Of a stretch of DNA of 64,000 bases, positions 1 to 8,055 are shown piece by piece (positions within the stretch are counted from its first letter, which is position 1; every line of letters starts with the position of its first letter). The notes beneath the pieces are model-generated. The model was not told the origin of the DNA. It saw only the letters and a program-made list of their open reading frames with translations, and searched no databases. Position numbers and translations under genes: made by a program. Location: NCBI RefSeq assembly GCF_000495435.3, contig NZ_AXUN02000215.1:1-64000 (forward strand), in the 5' to 3' direction. This DNA comes from Youngiibacter fragilis 232.1 (GTDB taxonomy: Bacteria > Bacillota > Clostridia > Clostridiales > Clostridiaceae).

Positions 1-23
1 ACTTAAAACAGCGAAGCGCCACT

Positions 24-911
24 TTATTTTACGTAATACAGCCTTGAGTCAATTATCGTGCATCTCAGCCTGCCGGTATCTATGAGGTATTCCAGAAGCG
101 GTCTTGTCATCCTCTCCATCCTGTTGTATTTATAGAGCGATGCGACCTTTGTGCCCTTAAGCCTTATGACCCTGTCGAGCAGCTCTTCAAATCCAACAGG
201 AGTATCGATGAGATTAAGGACCTCCTCCGCTGAATCCTCAAAGTATTTAATATTGGCAGGTATAATGCTCCTTATCTCATCAAAGGCACCTTTATGTGAA
301 AGTATGAACTTATCAGCCTCGATATCCATCAATGACTTTTTACTTTCCAGGTCCTTTGAGATAGCGAAGGAGTACATCATCCTCGAGCCCCCAAGGACAT
401 CGCAGCTCGCAAGGGCATCTCCGATGCATGCCACATTGTCAGGAGTCAGCACCGCAATATGTCCAGGAGAATGTCCAGGTGAGGCAATTATCCCAAATTC
501 TGCACCCAACACTTCAACATGGTCTTCATGCATACCAAACTTTTCATCCGCTTCAACGACCATATTCCCAAAGTGCTTCATGATGTCAGTAACAGATAGT
601 GTCGAGTACGTGGTCTTCAGACCTCTGACGGAGTTTGCCACCGCAGCCTCGACCTCATTCATGATAATCTTCGCTCCGAACTCCTTCTGGAAATATGCGG
701 CATTCCCGATATGGTCCACATGCGCGTGAGTGGCCAGAACCGCAGCAGGCTTAAGCCCTTCAGAATCAAGAAGATTAAGTATGCCTTCCCTCTCCTCGAC
801 CAGACCGCAGTCGATCATTATGATCTTTCCTCCCTCTATCCTTACGAACGGGATAGTCTGAAAGCTCGTCTCTATTATGTAGGTATCTCCCTTGACCTTC
901 CTTATGACCAC
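24..911 (-). CDS. MBL-fold metallo-hydrolase
   Basis: This 295-residue protein belongs to the metallo-beta-lactamase fold, probably a cytoplasmic hydrolase with a dinuclear metal centre. The metal-binding motif HAHVDH lies at residues 62-67. A GHSPGH segment follows at 146-151, an Asp in GDA at 165 and a His in LSHKG at 206, which together make a full ligand set. The C-terminal 70 residues look like the helical region of glyoxalase II-like or lactamase_B_2 members. There is no signal peptide. It is the last gene of a minus-strand run with the M32 peptidase 28 bp upstream. The substrate cannot be named: the family includes hydroxyacylglutathione hydrolases, lactonases and other thioesterases. 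Confidence 0.85.
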   Translation of the reverse strand: MVIRKVKGDTYIIETSFQTIPFVRIEGGKIIMIDCGLVEEREGILNLLDSEGLKPAAVLATHAHVDHIGNAAYFQKEFGAKIIMNEVEAAVANSVRGLKTTYSTLSVTDIMKHFGNMVVEADEKFGMHEDHVEVLGAEFGIIASPGHSPGHIAVLTPDNVACIGDALASCDVLGGSRMMYSFAISKDLESKKSLMDIEADKFILSHKGAFDEIRSIIPANIKYFEDSAEEVLNLIDTPVGFEELLDRVIRLKGTKVASLYKYNRMERMTRPLLEYLIDTGRLRCTIIDSRLYYVK

Positions 912-939
912 TTAACTCACCTCTGTCCTGCTTTTAGCC

Positions 940-2448
940 CTATATTCCATAAAGCCTTGAATACTTGTCCTCTATGTATCTCAGGAAGTATTCTGCGCTC
1001 AGGGCTTCTCCCGTAACCTTCCCGATCAGCACCGAAGGCTTGTAGGTGCCCCCGTGTGTATGGATGTTGTCCTTAAGCCAACTAGTAACCCTCGTCAGGT
1101 CTCCCGAAGCGACGATCTCATCATAGTCAGGCAGGTCCCTCATTATCCCCTTGTAGAGCATCTGGGCTCCATAAAGGTTCCCAAGGGCATAGCTCGGGAA
1201 GTACCCTATCATTCCCCCTGCCCAATGGACATCCTGCAGTACGCCTTCCCTGAAGTTTGATGGCTCTATCCCCAGATACTCCCTGTATTTGTCTGACCAA
1301 AGCTTTGGCAGCTCATTGAAGTCAACTTCACCGTTGATGAAAGCCTTTTCAATCTCGTACCTTATGATGATATGGAGGCTGTATGTAAGCTCGTCCGCCT
1401 CTATCCTTATCAGAGAAGGCATGACCTTGTTGACTGCCTTGTGGAAGTCATCAGGTGATACATCCGAAAGGTTCGGGAACCTTTCGGCAAGCCTTGGAAG
1501 CTCTGAACCTATGAAGCCTCTGCTCCTCCCGATGATATTCTCGTAGAACCTGGACTGCGACTCGTGGATCCCCATGGAGACTCCGCCTCCGATGTTGGTC
1601 TTCGCCAGCTCGTCAGGTATGTTCTGCTCATAAATAGCATGTCCCGCTTCATGGATCGTCGAGTATACGCTCATCATCAGGTCATTCTCATCGTATCTTG
1701 TGGTGATCCTCACATCCTTGTTCCCGAAATTGGTCGTGAATGGATGTGCGCTAACCGCCATGACACCTGCCTCGAAATCAAATCCAAGCCTCTTTGCCAG
1801 ATCCCTGTTGTATTCCTCCTGAAGCCTCTTGTCAAACTTGTCATGGAGGAAGCTGTCATCGATAACTACGCCCTTTGCCCTTATCCTGTCGAGTATCGAG
1901 ACGAGTCCGTCCCTCACTTCGCTGAACACCTTGTCAATGTCGCTTACCTTCATCCCAGGCTCGTACAGGTCCAGAAGCGCATCGTATCTCGTCTCTTCCC
2001 AGCCGATATAATCGGCGATCTTCCTGTTGAACTGCACGATCTTCTCAAGGGTAGGCCTGAATGCCTCATAATCATCGGCATTCCTTGCATCCTCCCAGAT
2101 CTTTTCTCCTCTTGAGACAAGTATGCTGTACTCAAGGTATTCCGCCTCAGGAATCTTCTTCTTGAAGTCCTGCTCCTTCTTCTGTTTTTCAACCATGGCC
2201 TTTTCCTGGTCGGAAAGCCCATCCCTGACCTCGAACAGGCTGTCAGTCAGTTCGATGAAGTCCTTGTCGGTCTCGATCCTGAAGGCTTCCTGTGACATGA
2301 AACCAACTACCTCAGACCGCCTTTCAGCGTCCTTTGGCGGCATGATTGTCGACATGTCCCAGTGCAGAAGGTTCATAGCATGATAAAGGTTGGAAAGTCT
2401 CAGCTGGTAGTCGAGGAACTTCCCGAAGGCTTCTCTGATGTTCTCCAT
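940..2448 (-). CDS. Carboxypeptidase Taq, M32 family metallopeptidase
   Basis: Zinc carboxypeptidase of family M32, which removes C-terminal residues from peptides in the cytoplasm. The zinc motif HEAGH is at residues 266-270, preceded by VYSTI, and a downstream GIHESQSRFYEN segment carries the third zinc-ligand Glu. The length of about 502 residues is normal for the family. A longer reading frame starts at 2463, but AGGAG lies inside its first codons, 8 bases before the ATG at 2448, so the internal ATG is preferred. The upstream Cys-rich gene ends at 2460, so the two are tightly coupled. Peptide turnover fits an amino-acid-fermenting cell. Confidence 0.93.
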   Translation of the reverse strand: MENIREAFGKFLDYQLRLSNLYHAMNLLHWDMSTIMPPKDAERRSEVVGFMSQEAFRIETDKDFIELTDSLFEVRDGLSDQEKAMVEKQKKEQDFKKKIPEAEYLEYSILVSRGEKIWEDARNADDYEAFRPTLEKIVQFNRKIADYIGWEETRYDALLDLYEPGMKVSDIDKVFSEVRDGLVSILDRIRAKGVVIDDSFLHDKFDKRLQEEYNRDLAKRLGFDFEAGVMAVSAHPFTTNFGNKDVRITTRYDENDLMMSVYSTIHEAGHAIYEQNIPDELAKTNIGGGVSMGIHESQSRFYENIIGRSRGFIGSELPRLAERFPNLSDVSPDDFHKAVNKVMPSLIRIEADELTYSLHIIIRYEIEKAFINGEVDFNELPKLWSDKYREYLGIEPSNFREGVLQDVHWAGGMIGYFPSYALGNLYGAQMLYKGIMRDLPDYDEIVASGDLTRVTSWLKDNIHTHGGTYKPSVLIGKVTGEALSAEYFLRYIEDKYSRLYGI

Positions 2449-2459
2449 TTTGCAACTCC

Positions 2460-2684
2460 TCATTCCATATTCTTGTCTCTGTAATACCTTTCTATCATGA
2501 GCTCTGTACCGGCATCAAGCCTGTCAGCCAGCTCGAGCACAGATTCAGTTTCCCTGCAGTACTTCACTATTATGCACTGTCCCAGGTTTCTAGGGCATCT
2601 GTAGCAGATGCATCCTGTATCGTTTCCGTCACAGTTAACCTTGAACTCAGGACAATGTTTGCAGTTTTCTCCGAGTACGGCCAC
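2460..2684 (-). CDS. Small cysteine-rich protein of unknown function
   Basis: A 74-residue protein that I do not recognise. Eight cysteines fall in the first 43 residues, mostly in CxxC or CxC spacing (CKHC, CICYRC), which suggests a zinc or iron-sulfur site. The C-terminal part is an amphipathic acidic/basic helix. The GTG start overlaps the stop codon of the TIM-barrel gene by one base (TAGTG) and is preceded by a GGGGGG-type ribosome binding site. The stop lies 12 bases before the start of the M32 peptidase. This tight packing supports a real gene. Its role is unknown. Confidence 0.7.
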   Translation of the reverse strand: MAVLGENCKHCPEFKVNCDGNDTGCICYRCPRNLGQCIIVKYCRETESVLELADRLDAGTELMIERYYRDKNME

Positions 2685-3346
2685 TAATAATCCCCCCTGT
2701 ACTTTTCCATCAGACTCCTCATAATCTCAGTTCCTGAAGGCGGAGTCCAGGTTATTGCGTTCGCTCCCGCCTCAATCGTCTCCATTATACTTTCATCAGA
2801 AGGTCCTCCTGTAGCAATTATCGGCAGGTCAGGATACCTTTCCCTGATCACCCTCACAATCCTTGCCGTATCCCTCGCTCCGGACACGTTGAATATTGTA
2901 GCTCCCGCTTGAAGCCTGCCCTCAAAGTCATCCTTGTCTGAGATGATCGTAATGACTATGGGTATGTCTATGACCTCCCTGACTGCCCTGATAGTCTCAT
3001 TGGATGTAGGGCTGTTCAGCACCACTCCCATCGCACCCTTGAACTCAGCATCAAGCGCAAGGTTTACCACCCTTCTCCCGGTAGTTGTTCCACCGCCAAC
3101 TCCGCAGAAGACCGGTACATCCGATGCGCTGACAAGGCTCTGGGTTATTATTGGCTGAGGTGTGAAGGGGTATACGCTCATCACCGCATCAGCATCAGTA
3201 TTCTTTATTATCGCCACATCTGTCGTGAATATGAAGCTCTTGACCCTCTTACCGAAAACCCTCAACCCGCTGCATTTCCTGATCACTTCGGGAGCCTCAA
3301 TGATGTGGCTCCTGAAGGTTCCCATTATCTCAGGTATCTTTTTCAT
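2684..3346 (-). CDS. TIM-barrel protein, putative hydrolase
   Basis: A 220-residue single-domain protein with alternating beta/alpha pattern. Its glycine-rich loops include GVGGGTTTGRR near residues 83-93 and an ATGG segment near 178, which would be the phosphate-binding loop of a TIM barrel. It resembles the small family often annotated only as hydrolase in Firmicutes and is distantly like phosphate-binding barrels such as thiazole synthase. No catalytic residues can be assigned. The gene is downstream of sfsA (58 bp gap) and translationally coupled to the Cys-rich miniprotein. Confidence 0.65.
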   Translation of the reverse strand: MKKIPEIMGTFRSHIIEAPEVIRKCSGLRVFGKRVKSFIFTTDVAIIKNTDADAVMSVYPFTPQPIITQSLVSASDVPVFCGVGGGTTTGRRVVNLALDAEFKGAMGVVLNSPTSNETIRAVREVIDIPIVITIISDKDDFEGRLQAGATIFNVSGARDTARIVRVIRERYPDLPIIATGGPSDESIMETIEAGANAITWTPPSGTEIMRSLMEKYRGDY

Positions 3347-3404
3347 TCTTCCTCACCTGCTCTTTCCAGTATATTGTATCAGCAATGGTTATTTTGCGCA
3401 TTTC

Positions 3405-4094
3405 CTATATGAGTACAGGTATGCTCCCGATGACCTCCAGTGAGCTCTCGGTTACCCTGCACCTGTAGGCCATAACCTTCACTCCCTTGTCCATGGCTTC
3501 CTTCAGCACTTCCGAGAACTCCGGGTCCAGGCTGTACGCCGGTGTGAACATATGGACATCTTCAATCTGAATGAGGAACAGGATCCCTGCACCATGCCCT
3601 TCGGCAAGGGCATCCATCAGTTCCCTGACATGCTTCGCCCCCCTCTCGGTAGGTGCATCGGGAAAACTCGCGACGCCGTCAGCCTCAAGCGTAACACCCT
3701 TTACCTCAAGGTAGAATTTCCTTTCAGGATCCTCAAGAAGGAAATCAAACCTGCTCTTCCCAAATGTCTTTTCCCTCATTACACTGCCGTAACCCCTGAG
3801 CTCATCTATAAGTCCCAGATATAATGCTTCCTCCACAACATGGTTTGGAATCTGCGAATCTATGTTGATCAGCTTGTCTCCCTTATAGCCTGCAATAAGG
3901 CTGTATTTCGTTTTCCTCGCTGGAGAATCCTCTTTTCTGAGTACCACAGTGCAGCCAGGTATGAGTATCTCCCGGTTCCTTCCAGTGTTAGGGACATGTG
4001 CTTCAACAGTCTCCCCGTCAAGTTCCACGAAAGCCTTGAACCTGTTCGGTCTGTCAATGAATTTTGCAGTTATTGTTTCTTTTGCGAATCTCAT
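3405..4094 (-). CDS. sfsA: DNA/RNA nuclease SfsA
   Basis: SfsA family protein of 229 residues, the usual length. Hallmarks are the N-terminal OB-like part with RFKAFVELDGE and VPNTGR, then a PD-(D/E)xK-like nuclease core (SRFDFLLED ... FYLEVKGVTLE ... FPDAPTERGAKH). The family was first described as a sugar fermentation stimulation protein and is now regarded as a nucleic-acid binding nuclease. It is the first gene of the minus-strand group that runs down to position 24. Its promoter region is the intergenic stretch filled with DnaA boxes. Confidence 0.93.
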   Translation of the reverse strand: MRFAKETITAKFIDRPNRFKAFVELDGETVEAHVPNTGRNREILIPGCTVVLRKEDSPARKTKYSLIAGYKGDKLINIDSQIPNHVVEEALYLGLIDELRGYGSVMREKTFGKSRFDFLLEDPERKFYLEVKGVTLEADGVASFPDAPTERGAKHVRELMDALAEGHGAGILFLIQIEDVHMFTPAYSLDPEFSEVLKEAMDKGVKVMAYRCRVTESSLEVIGSIPVLI

Positions 4095-4421
4095 AAATTC
4101 TCCTCACTTGTGGATAATCCTTTTTTACATTGTAAAGATTACATTAACTATCCACATTTAACCAGTATTTTTATCCCTTTTCTGTGGATAATGTTTATAA
4201 CATTCATTTACCCTTAAGAATCAAGCGGAAAGTTATCCACAAAAAATGCATCTTACCAACAGGCAATGTGGATAAGTCTAATTGATACCCAATGCACCTA
4301 CTGTCAACAGCTTATCACGAAAATACAAATCTTGTAAATTTACCTGCCAATCCTTGAATGTACATGCAGAGCCTTGACATGAACATTCTCATCAATCCAT
4401 ATGATAACATTCGTAAATAAG
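4095..4421. promoter_or_regulatory. Intergenic DnaA-box cluster
   Basis: This gene-free stretch holds four perfect DnaA boxes (TTATCCACA or its complement) at 4109-4117, 4183-4191, 4233-4241 and 4267-4275, and one with a single mismatch (CTATCCACA) at 4148-4156. The spacing is short and both orientations occur. No initiator gene is adjacent. The rest is AT-rich and carries the sfsA promoter region. A sixth perfect box lies separately at 6128-6136. Confidence 0.8.
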
Positions 4422-4445
4422 AGTGCCCCGCTTACGCGAGGCACT
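4422..4445 (-). terminator. Terminator of the flavin oxidoreductase gene
   Basis: Hairpin with AGTGCC/GGCACT arms and an inner GC-rich stem, followed on the minus strand by CTTATTT. It lies 27 bp beyond the oxidoreductase stop. Confidence 0.6.
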
Positions 4446-4472
4446 TCAGGGTAACCGAGCTGCAGATTCAAC

Positions 4473-5858
4473 TTACGGAACAGGTACTATATCAAGTCCA
4501 TTTTCAAACATGTTGTCAGGATCTAACTTCACCTTCAGCCTGCCAAGCTTATCCAGGATTTCGGCCGGATAAAGCCTTCCCGGGTGATTGAATTTCTCAA
4601 GCCCTTCAAGAAAGTTCGGATACGCTTCATTGTTCAGCTCATCCTTCAGCTCATCCTTAAGTCCTATAACAGCCGCAGTGAAGGAATGCCTTGACTCTTC
4701 TGCAGGTACCAGTCCCATGACCTTTATCACATATTTTGCATCACGGACTGCAAATACACTCTCACTTCTGTCAGATGAAGATATCTTCCCGCCCATGTGG
4801 TAGACCTCAGTGAAGAGGATCGGTGAATTACCTGTATCCTTGAATGTCATTTTAAGAAGAGCGGCTTTCGTCTTGTCACTCAGTTCATCAACGGTCACGT
4901 TTGTTATCGTCAAAGGAATCGGCTCCTTCGGATCGTTGCTGATGGTATCAGCAGCGCTGAACGGAATCTTCGACCACATGTCAATGACAGGACTCTTCCA
5001 TCCACGAAGGTCATTCACTATCCTCTCCCCATCCTCAGCATTTCCAGCAAAGCAGCCTCTCACCATTGCGGCAGATTTCCCCCGAAGAGGTTCCGGCACT
5101 ATCGGGAGATCCGGAAAGTTTGCAAGCACCAATGCCGATGTCATTTCATCAGGAAGCGATTCCGTCCATTCAGCATATTTTTCAAGCAGCATGGCTGCAT
5201 CTTCGTGTCCATAGACCAGATTCCCTGCATAGACAGCGATCTCAGGAACAAGCCTTATTTCCATGGAAGTGACTACACCGAAAGCACCTCCCGCTCCAGA
5301 TAATGCCCAGAAAAGGTCATCACAGGTATCTCTTGCTGCTCGCCTCAGTTCAGCGTCGGACGTCACGATATCGAAGTAGTTCACCATGTCAAGTGACATT
5401 CCGTATTTCCTGGCTAGCCACCCCAGTCCGCCACCAAGAGTATATCCTACGGCACCGACATCAGAGGAAGAGCCCATAAGCGGCGCAAGCCCGAACTTCG
5501 CTGCCTCTTCAAGCACCTTTGCCCATTTCGCACCAGCTTCAACGTATGCAGTCCCAGCATCCTCGTCAATCCTTACAGCATCCATCCTGGAAAGCTTCAG
5601 CATTATCTCGCCGTCAGCCGCCCTTGTCGGACCATGTCCGGTGGAAATCACGGTGACCTTCTGACTTTCCTCACCTGCGAACTTTATAGTTTCAATGACA
5701 TCCTTGGCATTCACTGCCTCAACAATTACCGAGGGGCTATGATCGGTGACCGTGTCCCATGTCGCTTTCGCCGAACCATAATCACCGTCTTCAGGAAATA
5801 TCAGCCTGCCCTTTATCTTCGACTGCAGCCTATGCAGTTCCATCTTTTTATTATCCAT
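4473..5858 (-). CDS. FAD-binding oxidoreductase, berberine-bridge type
   Basis: A 461-residue protein of the VAO/PCMH flavoprotein superfamily. An N-terminal FAD_binding_4 region (about 40-205) contains STGHGPT, whose His sits where the 8-alpha histidyl-FAD bond forms, and GYTLGGGLGWLARKYG. A BBE-type substrate domain and C-terminal berberine-bridge segment follow. The cysteine that makes the second covalent flavin link in plant BBE enzymes is not seen in the corresponding loop. No signal peptide is visible, so it is probably cytoplasmic. It stands alone between two intergenic regions with its own terminator. The substrate (sugar, lactam or alcohol) cannot be told. Confidence 0.82.
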   Translation of the reverse strand: MDNKKMELHRLQSKIKGRLIFPEDGDYGSAKATWDTVTDHSPSVIVEAVNAKDVIETIKFAGEESQKVTVISTGHGPTRAADGEIMLKLSRMDAVRIDEDAGTAYVEAGAKWAKVLEEAAKFGLAPLMGSSSDVGAVGYTLGGGLGWLARKYGMSLDMVNYFDIVTSDAELRRAARDTCDDLFWALSGAGGAFGVVTSMEIRLVPEIAVYAGNLVYGHEDAAMLLEKYAEWTESLPDEMTSALVLANFPDLPIVPEPLRGKSAAMVRGCFAGNAEDGERIVNDLRGWKSPVIDMWSKIPFSAADTISNDPKEPIPLTITNVTVDELSDKTKAALLKMTFKDTGNSPILFTEVYHMGGKISSSDRSESVFAVRDAKYVIKVMGLVPAEESRHSFTAAVIGLKDELKDELNNEAYPNFLEGLEKFNHPGRLYPAEILDKLGRLKVKLDPDNMFENGLDIVPVP

Positions 5859-6155
5859 CCTTATGCACCTCTATTGCATCATGGAGAAGCTTTACGTCAT
5901 TCAGATCAGTTGTGCAGGAATTCAGAGTTTATTCAACACCAAACCAGGAGAAGCCTAGTTGCTCTCCCTCGTATTTAAATTATGTTCCCTTTCGATATCA
6001 TATTCAACTCTTTTCACAAGAGTTAAACCATTATTAACCATACGTTCTTAATATGTTTATAGTATTTTCTATCACATTTTTTACATATAATGTCATATTA
6101 TTGATTTGAAATACGTTCTTCGTGGAATTATCCACAAAATCCGCACAAAGCAAAA
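5859..6155. other. AT-rich intergenic region with one DnaA box
   Basis: No gene is seen. It carries the presumed promoter of the oxidoreductase on the minus strand and one perfect DnaA box (TTATCCACA) at 6128-6136, just beyond the tRNA-Glu terminator. Confidence 0.6.
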
Positions 6156-6184
6156 ACACCAGACTTCTTATCGAAATCTGGTGT
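6156..6184 (-). terminator. Terminator of tRNA-Glu
   Basis: ACACCAGA and TCTGGTGT arms (6156-6163 and 6177-6184). On the minus strand the hairpin is followed by TTTTTGC, immediately after the tRNA 3' end. Confidence 0.85.
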
Positions 6185-6187
6185 GAA

Positions 6188-6262
6188 TGGTGACCCCAAG
6201 GGGAATCGAACCCCTGTTTCCAGCGTGAGAGGCTAGCGTCTTGACCGCTTGACCATGGGGCC
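6188..6262 (-). tRNA. tRNA-Glu (CTC anticodon)
   Basis: A 75-nt cloverleaf with encoded CCA. The acceptor begins GGCCCCA and ends TGGGGTC-ACCA. The anticodon loop reads CTCTCAC between CTAGC and GCTGG stems, giving anticodon CTC. The T-arm carries GTTCGATTC. The body matches the standard bacterial tRNA-Glu pattern. It has its own promoter and terminator. Confidence 0.93.
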
Positions 6263-6291
6263 GGATTTGTCACAACCAATGTGACTTAATC

Positions 6292-6320
6292 ATATTACCA
6301 TTGTTATTTCATGCAGTCAA
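6292..6320 (-). promoter_or_regulatory. Promoter of tRNA-Glu
   Basis: On the minus strand, -35 TTGACT (6315-6320) and -10 TAATAT (6292-6297) are separated by exactly 17 bases and lie about 30 bases before the tRNA. Confidence 0.8.
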
Positions 6321-6486
6321 CACTTTTCAGAAAATCAGAAGGATAAAAATTACCTCATAATTTCTTACTAATTAGTATAATTAACATTTTAGACACACTT
6401 TACACATTGTATGTTCACATGTGTGCGTTATAAATATAGTACAAGATTCAATCACATAAAATCTATTATAAAGGATGGTTCATTAA

Positions 6487-7095
6487 ATGGATAAAGTCAA
6501 ACTCGCAATAGTATACTACAGCTCGACAGGCGGCAACACTCAGATGGTAAACTGGGCAAAGGAAGCCGGTGAGGCGGCAGGAGCAGAGGTAAGGCTCCTG
6601 AAGGTTCCTGAACTGGCTCCGGCAAATGCGATAGCCGCCAATCCTCTCTGGCAGGCAAACCACGATGCCACTTCAGATGTTCCGGTCGTAACTCCGGATG
6701 ACCTGGTATGGGCTGATGCGATCATATTCTCAAGCCCGACAAGATATGGTGTGATGGCTTCACAGATGAAGCAGTTCATTGATACCTTAGGCGGAGTGTG
6801 GTCAAAGGGACTTCTCGTGGACAAGGTAATGAGCGCAATGAGCTCGGCAATGAATCTTCACGGAGGAGTTGAGGAAACTGTCAGAAGCTTCCACACCGTA
6901 TTCTTCCACCTCGGAGCAATAATAGTCGGACCAGGGTATATCGACCCTTCTGTCTACAAGGCCGGTGGAAATCCATACGGGACAACTGCGCAGGTCCTTG
7001 ACGGAAAGATAGTCAACGATATCGAGGATGCAGTCAAATTCCAGGCAAAGAGAGCAGTGGATGTGGCAGCCAGAGTCACAGGAAAATCAGTATAG
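6487..7095 (+). CDS. WrbA-like flavodoxin / NAD(P)H:quinone oxidoreductase
   Basis: A 202-residue FMN-binding protein of the WrbA family, which transfers electrons from NAD(P)H to quinones and protects against oxidative stress. The FMN phosphate loop is YSSTGGNT at residues 11-18. The segments SSPTRYG and MNLHGGVEETV match the WrbA flavin site. The start has AAGGATG upstream, 7 bases before the ATG. The gene is monocistronic and followed by a clear hairpin terminator. Confidence 0.88.
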   Translation: MDKVKLAIVYYSSTGGNTQMVNWAKEAGEAAGAEVRLLKVPELAPANAIAANPLWQANHDATSDVPVVTPDDLVWADAIIFSSPTRYGVMASQMKQFIDTLGGVWSKGLLVDKVMSAMSSAMNLHGGVEETVRSFHTVFFHLGAIIVGPGYIDPSVYKAGGNPYGTTAQVLDGKIVNDIEDAVKFQAKRAVDVAARVTGKSV

Positions 7096-7107
7096 TATGA
7101 AGATGGG

Positions 7108-7142
7108 CGGTGGAGCATCAAGCTCCGCCGTTTTATGTTTTG
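7108..7142 (+). terminator. Terminator of the WrbA-like gene
   Basis: CGGTGGAGC-ATCAA-GCTCCGCCG hairpin at 7108-7130, followed by TTTTATGTTTT. Confidence 0.85.
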
Positions 7143-7285
7143 GTCAACGCCAAAGCCAGTCATGTCATAGCATGGAAATCTTGGCGCAATCCGCATCGGG
7201 TGAGTTTTCCGACTCCCAATAACACTCATGTTCACTGAAAATTTATTATTGTATTTGATTTTATCTGTTTACAGGGGGACATTTT

Positions 7286-7430
7286 TGGTATAATCATAAT
7301 TGGAAGTACAGAAAGTTCTCACTGTGCTTGCAAGTGATAAACCAAACGGGACCAAAGGAATCCCGGAGGGATACCTCGAATTGCTTTAATAATGGCCATG
7401 GCTTCCGTACTTGTACGGAAGCCATTAAAA
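7286..7430 (+). ncRNA. Candidate small RNA or micro-ORF transcript
   Basis: An extended -10 promoter, TGGTATAAT, lies at 7286-7294 on the plus strand. About 100 bases later comes a perfect 13-bp inverted repeat (7398-7410 and 7413-7425) followed by TTAAAATTT, which looks like a terminator. In between, TCACT/AGTGA and CGGGA/TCCCG can form two short hairpins. The interval also holds a 29-codon frame opening with TTG at 7300 and ending in TAA, but it has no ribosome binding site. No known family is recognised. Confidence 0.45.
7398..7425. terminator. Bidirectional hairpin terminator
   Basis: ATGGCTTCCGTAC and its exact complement are separated by TT. It lies between the candidate sRNA (plus) and the end of the HD hydrolase gene (minus) and could serve both. 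Confidence 0.7.
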
Positions 7431-7457
7431 TTTCCAGGACTAATTTTCACATGATTC

Positions 7458-7928
7458 CTATTTTCCGGACCTGCTGATGGCATCCTCTACGAACTTAAGC
7501 GCCTTTGTGTACTTCTTCCTTCGCTTGTCCTTTACCTCATCATCCGGAAGCTCTTCGGTCTTCCCCAGATTATCTATCAGGTCACTCAGTTTTACCCTGA
7601 TTGCGATAGGGTCTTCAGTAGCACGTTTTACATAATCCATGTATTTCTCTTCATCCCGTTTGGTCAGTGCATCAACTGCTGATACGATCTCTTCCTTGAA
7701 TCCAAGGTCCTTAAGGTCCTGGAGCGTGATGTCCGTATCCTCTACCAGGTCGTGAAGCGCTGCAGCTACCTTTTCATCGTAGGTTGCTACACCACCCATC
7801 ACCCTCAACGGATGCAGTATGTATGGAGTCCCCATAAGGTCGACCTGCCCCACATGGCAGATTGCCGCGAGTGTGATCGCCCTCTCAAGCTCAGGAAGGG
7901 TTCTTAGCTTTCCAATTTCAACTATCAT
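7458..7928 (-). CDS. HD-domain phosphohydrolase (SpoT/RelA hydrolase-like)
   Basis: A 156-residue protein made only of an HD domain. It resembles the (p)ppGpp hydrolase domain of RelA/SpoT: a His in the AAICHVGQ segment, HPLRV, the core HDLVEDT near residues 87-93, and a C-terminal VKLSDLIDN. No synthetase domain is present. This suggests a small alarmone hydrolase (MESH1-like) or another nucleotide phosphohydrolase. The ATG at 7928 is chosen because AGAGGTGATG lies directly upstream; a TTG six codons earlier overlaps that site. The gene is monocistronic. Confidence 0.8.
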   Translation of the reverse strand: MIVEIGKLRTLPELERAITLAAICHVGQVDLMGTPYILHPLRVMGGVATYDEKVAAALHDLVEDTDITLQDLKDLGFKEEIVSAVDALTKRDEEKYMDYVKRATEDPIAIRVKLSDLIDNLGKTEELPDDEVKDKRRKKYTKALKFVEDAISRSGK

Positions 7929-8055
7929 ATCATCACCTCTTCTCAACTTGATTATACATCTATAGGCTTATTTTGTCGGCAGGGAAATTTTGAAATGGCA
8001 GTCAGGTTGTGCATCAAATGATGTTCAAGTATAATTTTCAGGAGAGGTGAGTAAT

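Noticed and set aside
4095-4472. Interpretation of the DnaA-box cluster as oriC
   Set aside because: Neither dnaA, dnaN nor rpmH is adjacent, and minus-strand genes continue well past 4 kb to the right, which suggests the fork enters from beyond 64 kb. A titration cluster fits better, though it is not proven.
7320-7390. Possible c-di-GMP or guanidine riboswitch in the small-RNA unit
   Set aside because: A few words (AAACC, GGGAC) look alike but the required hairpins and spacing are missing.
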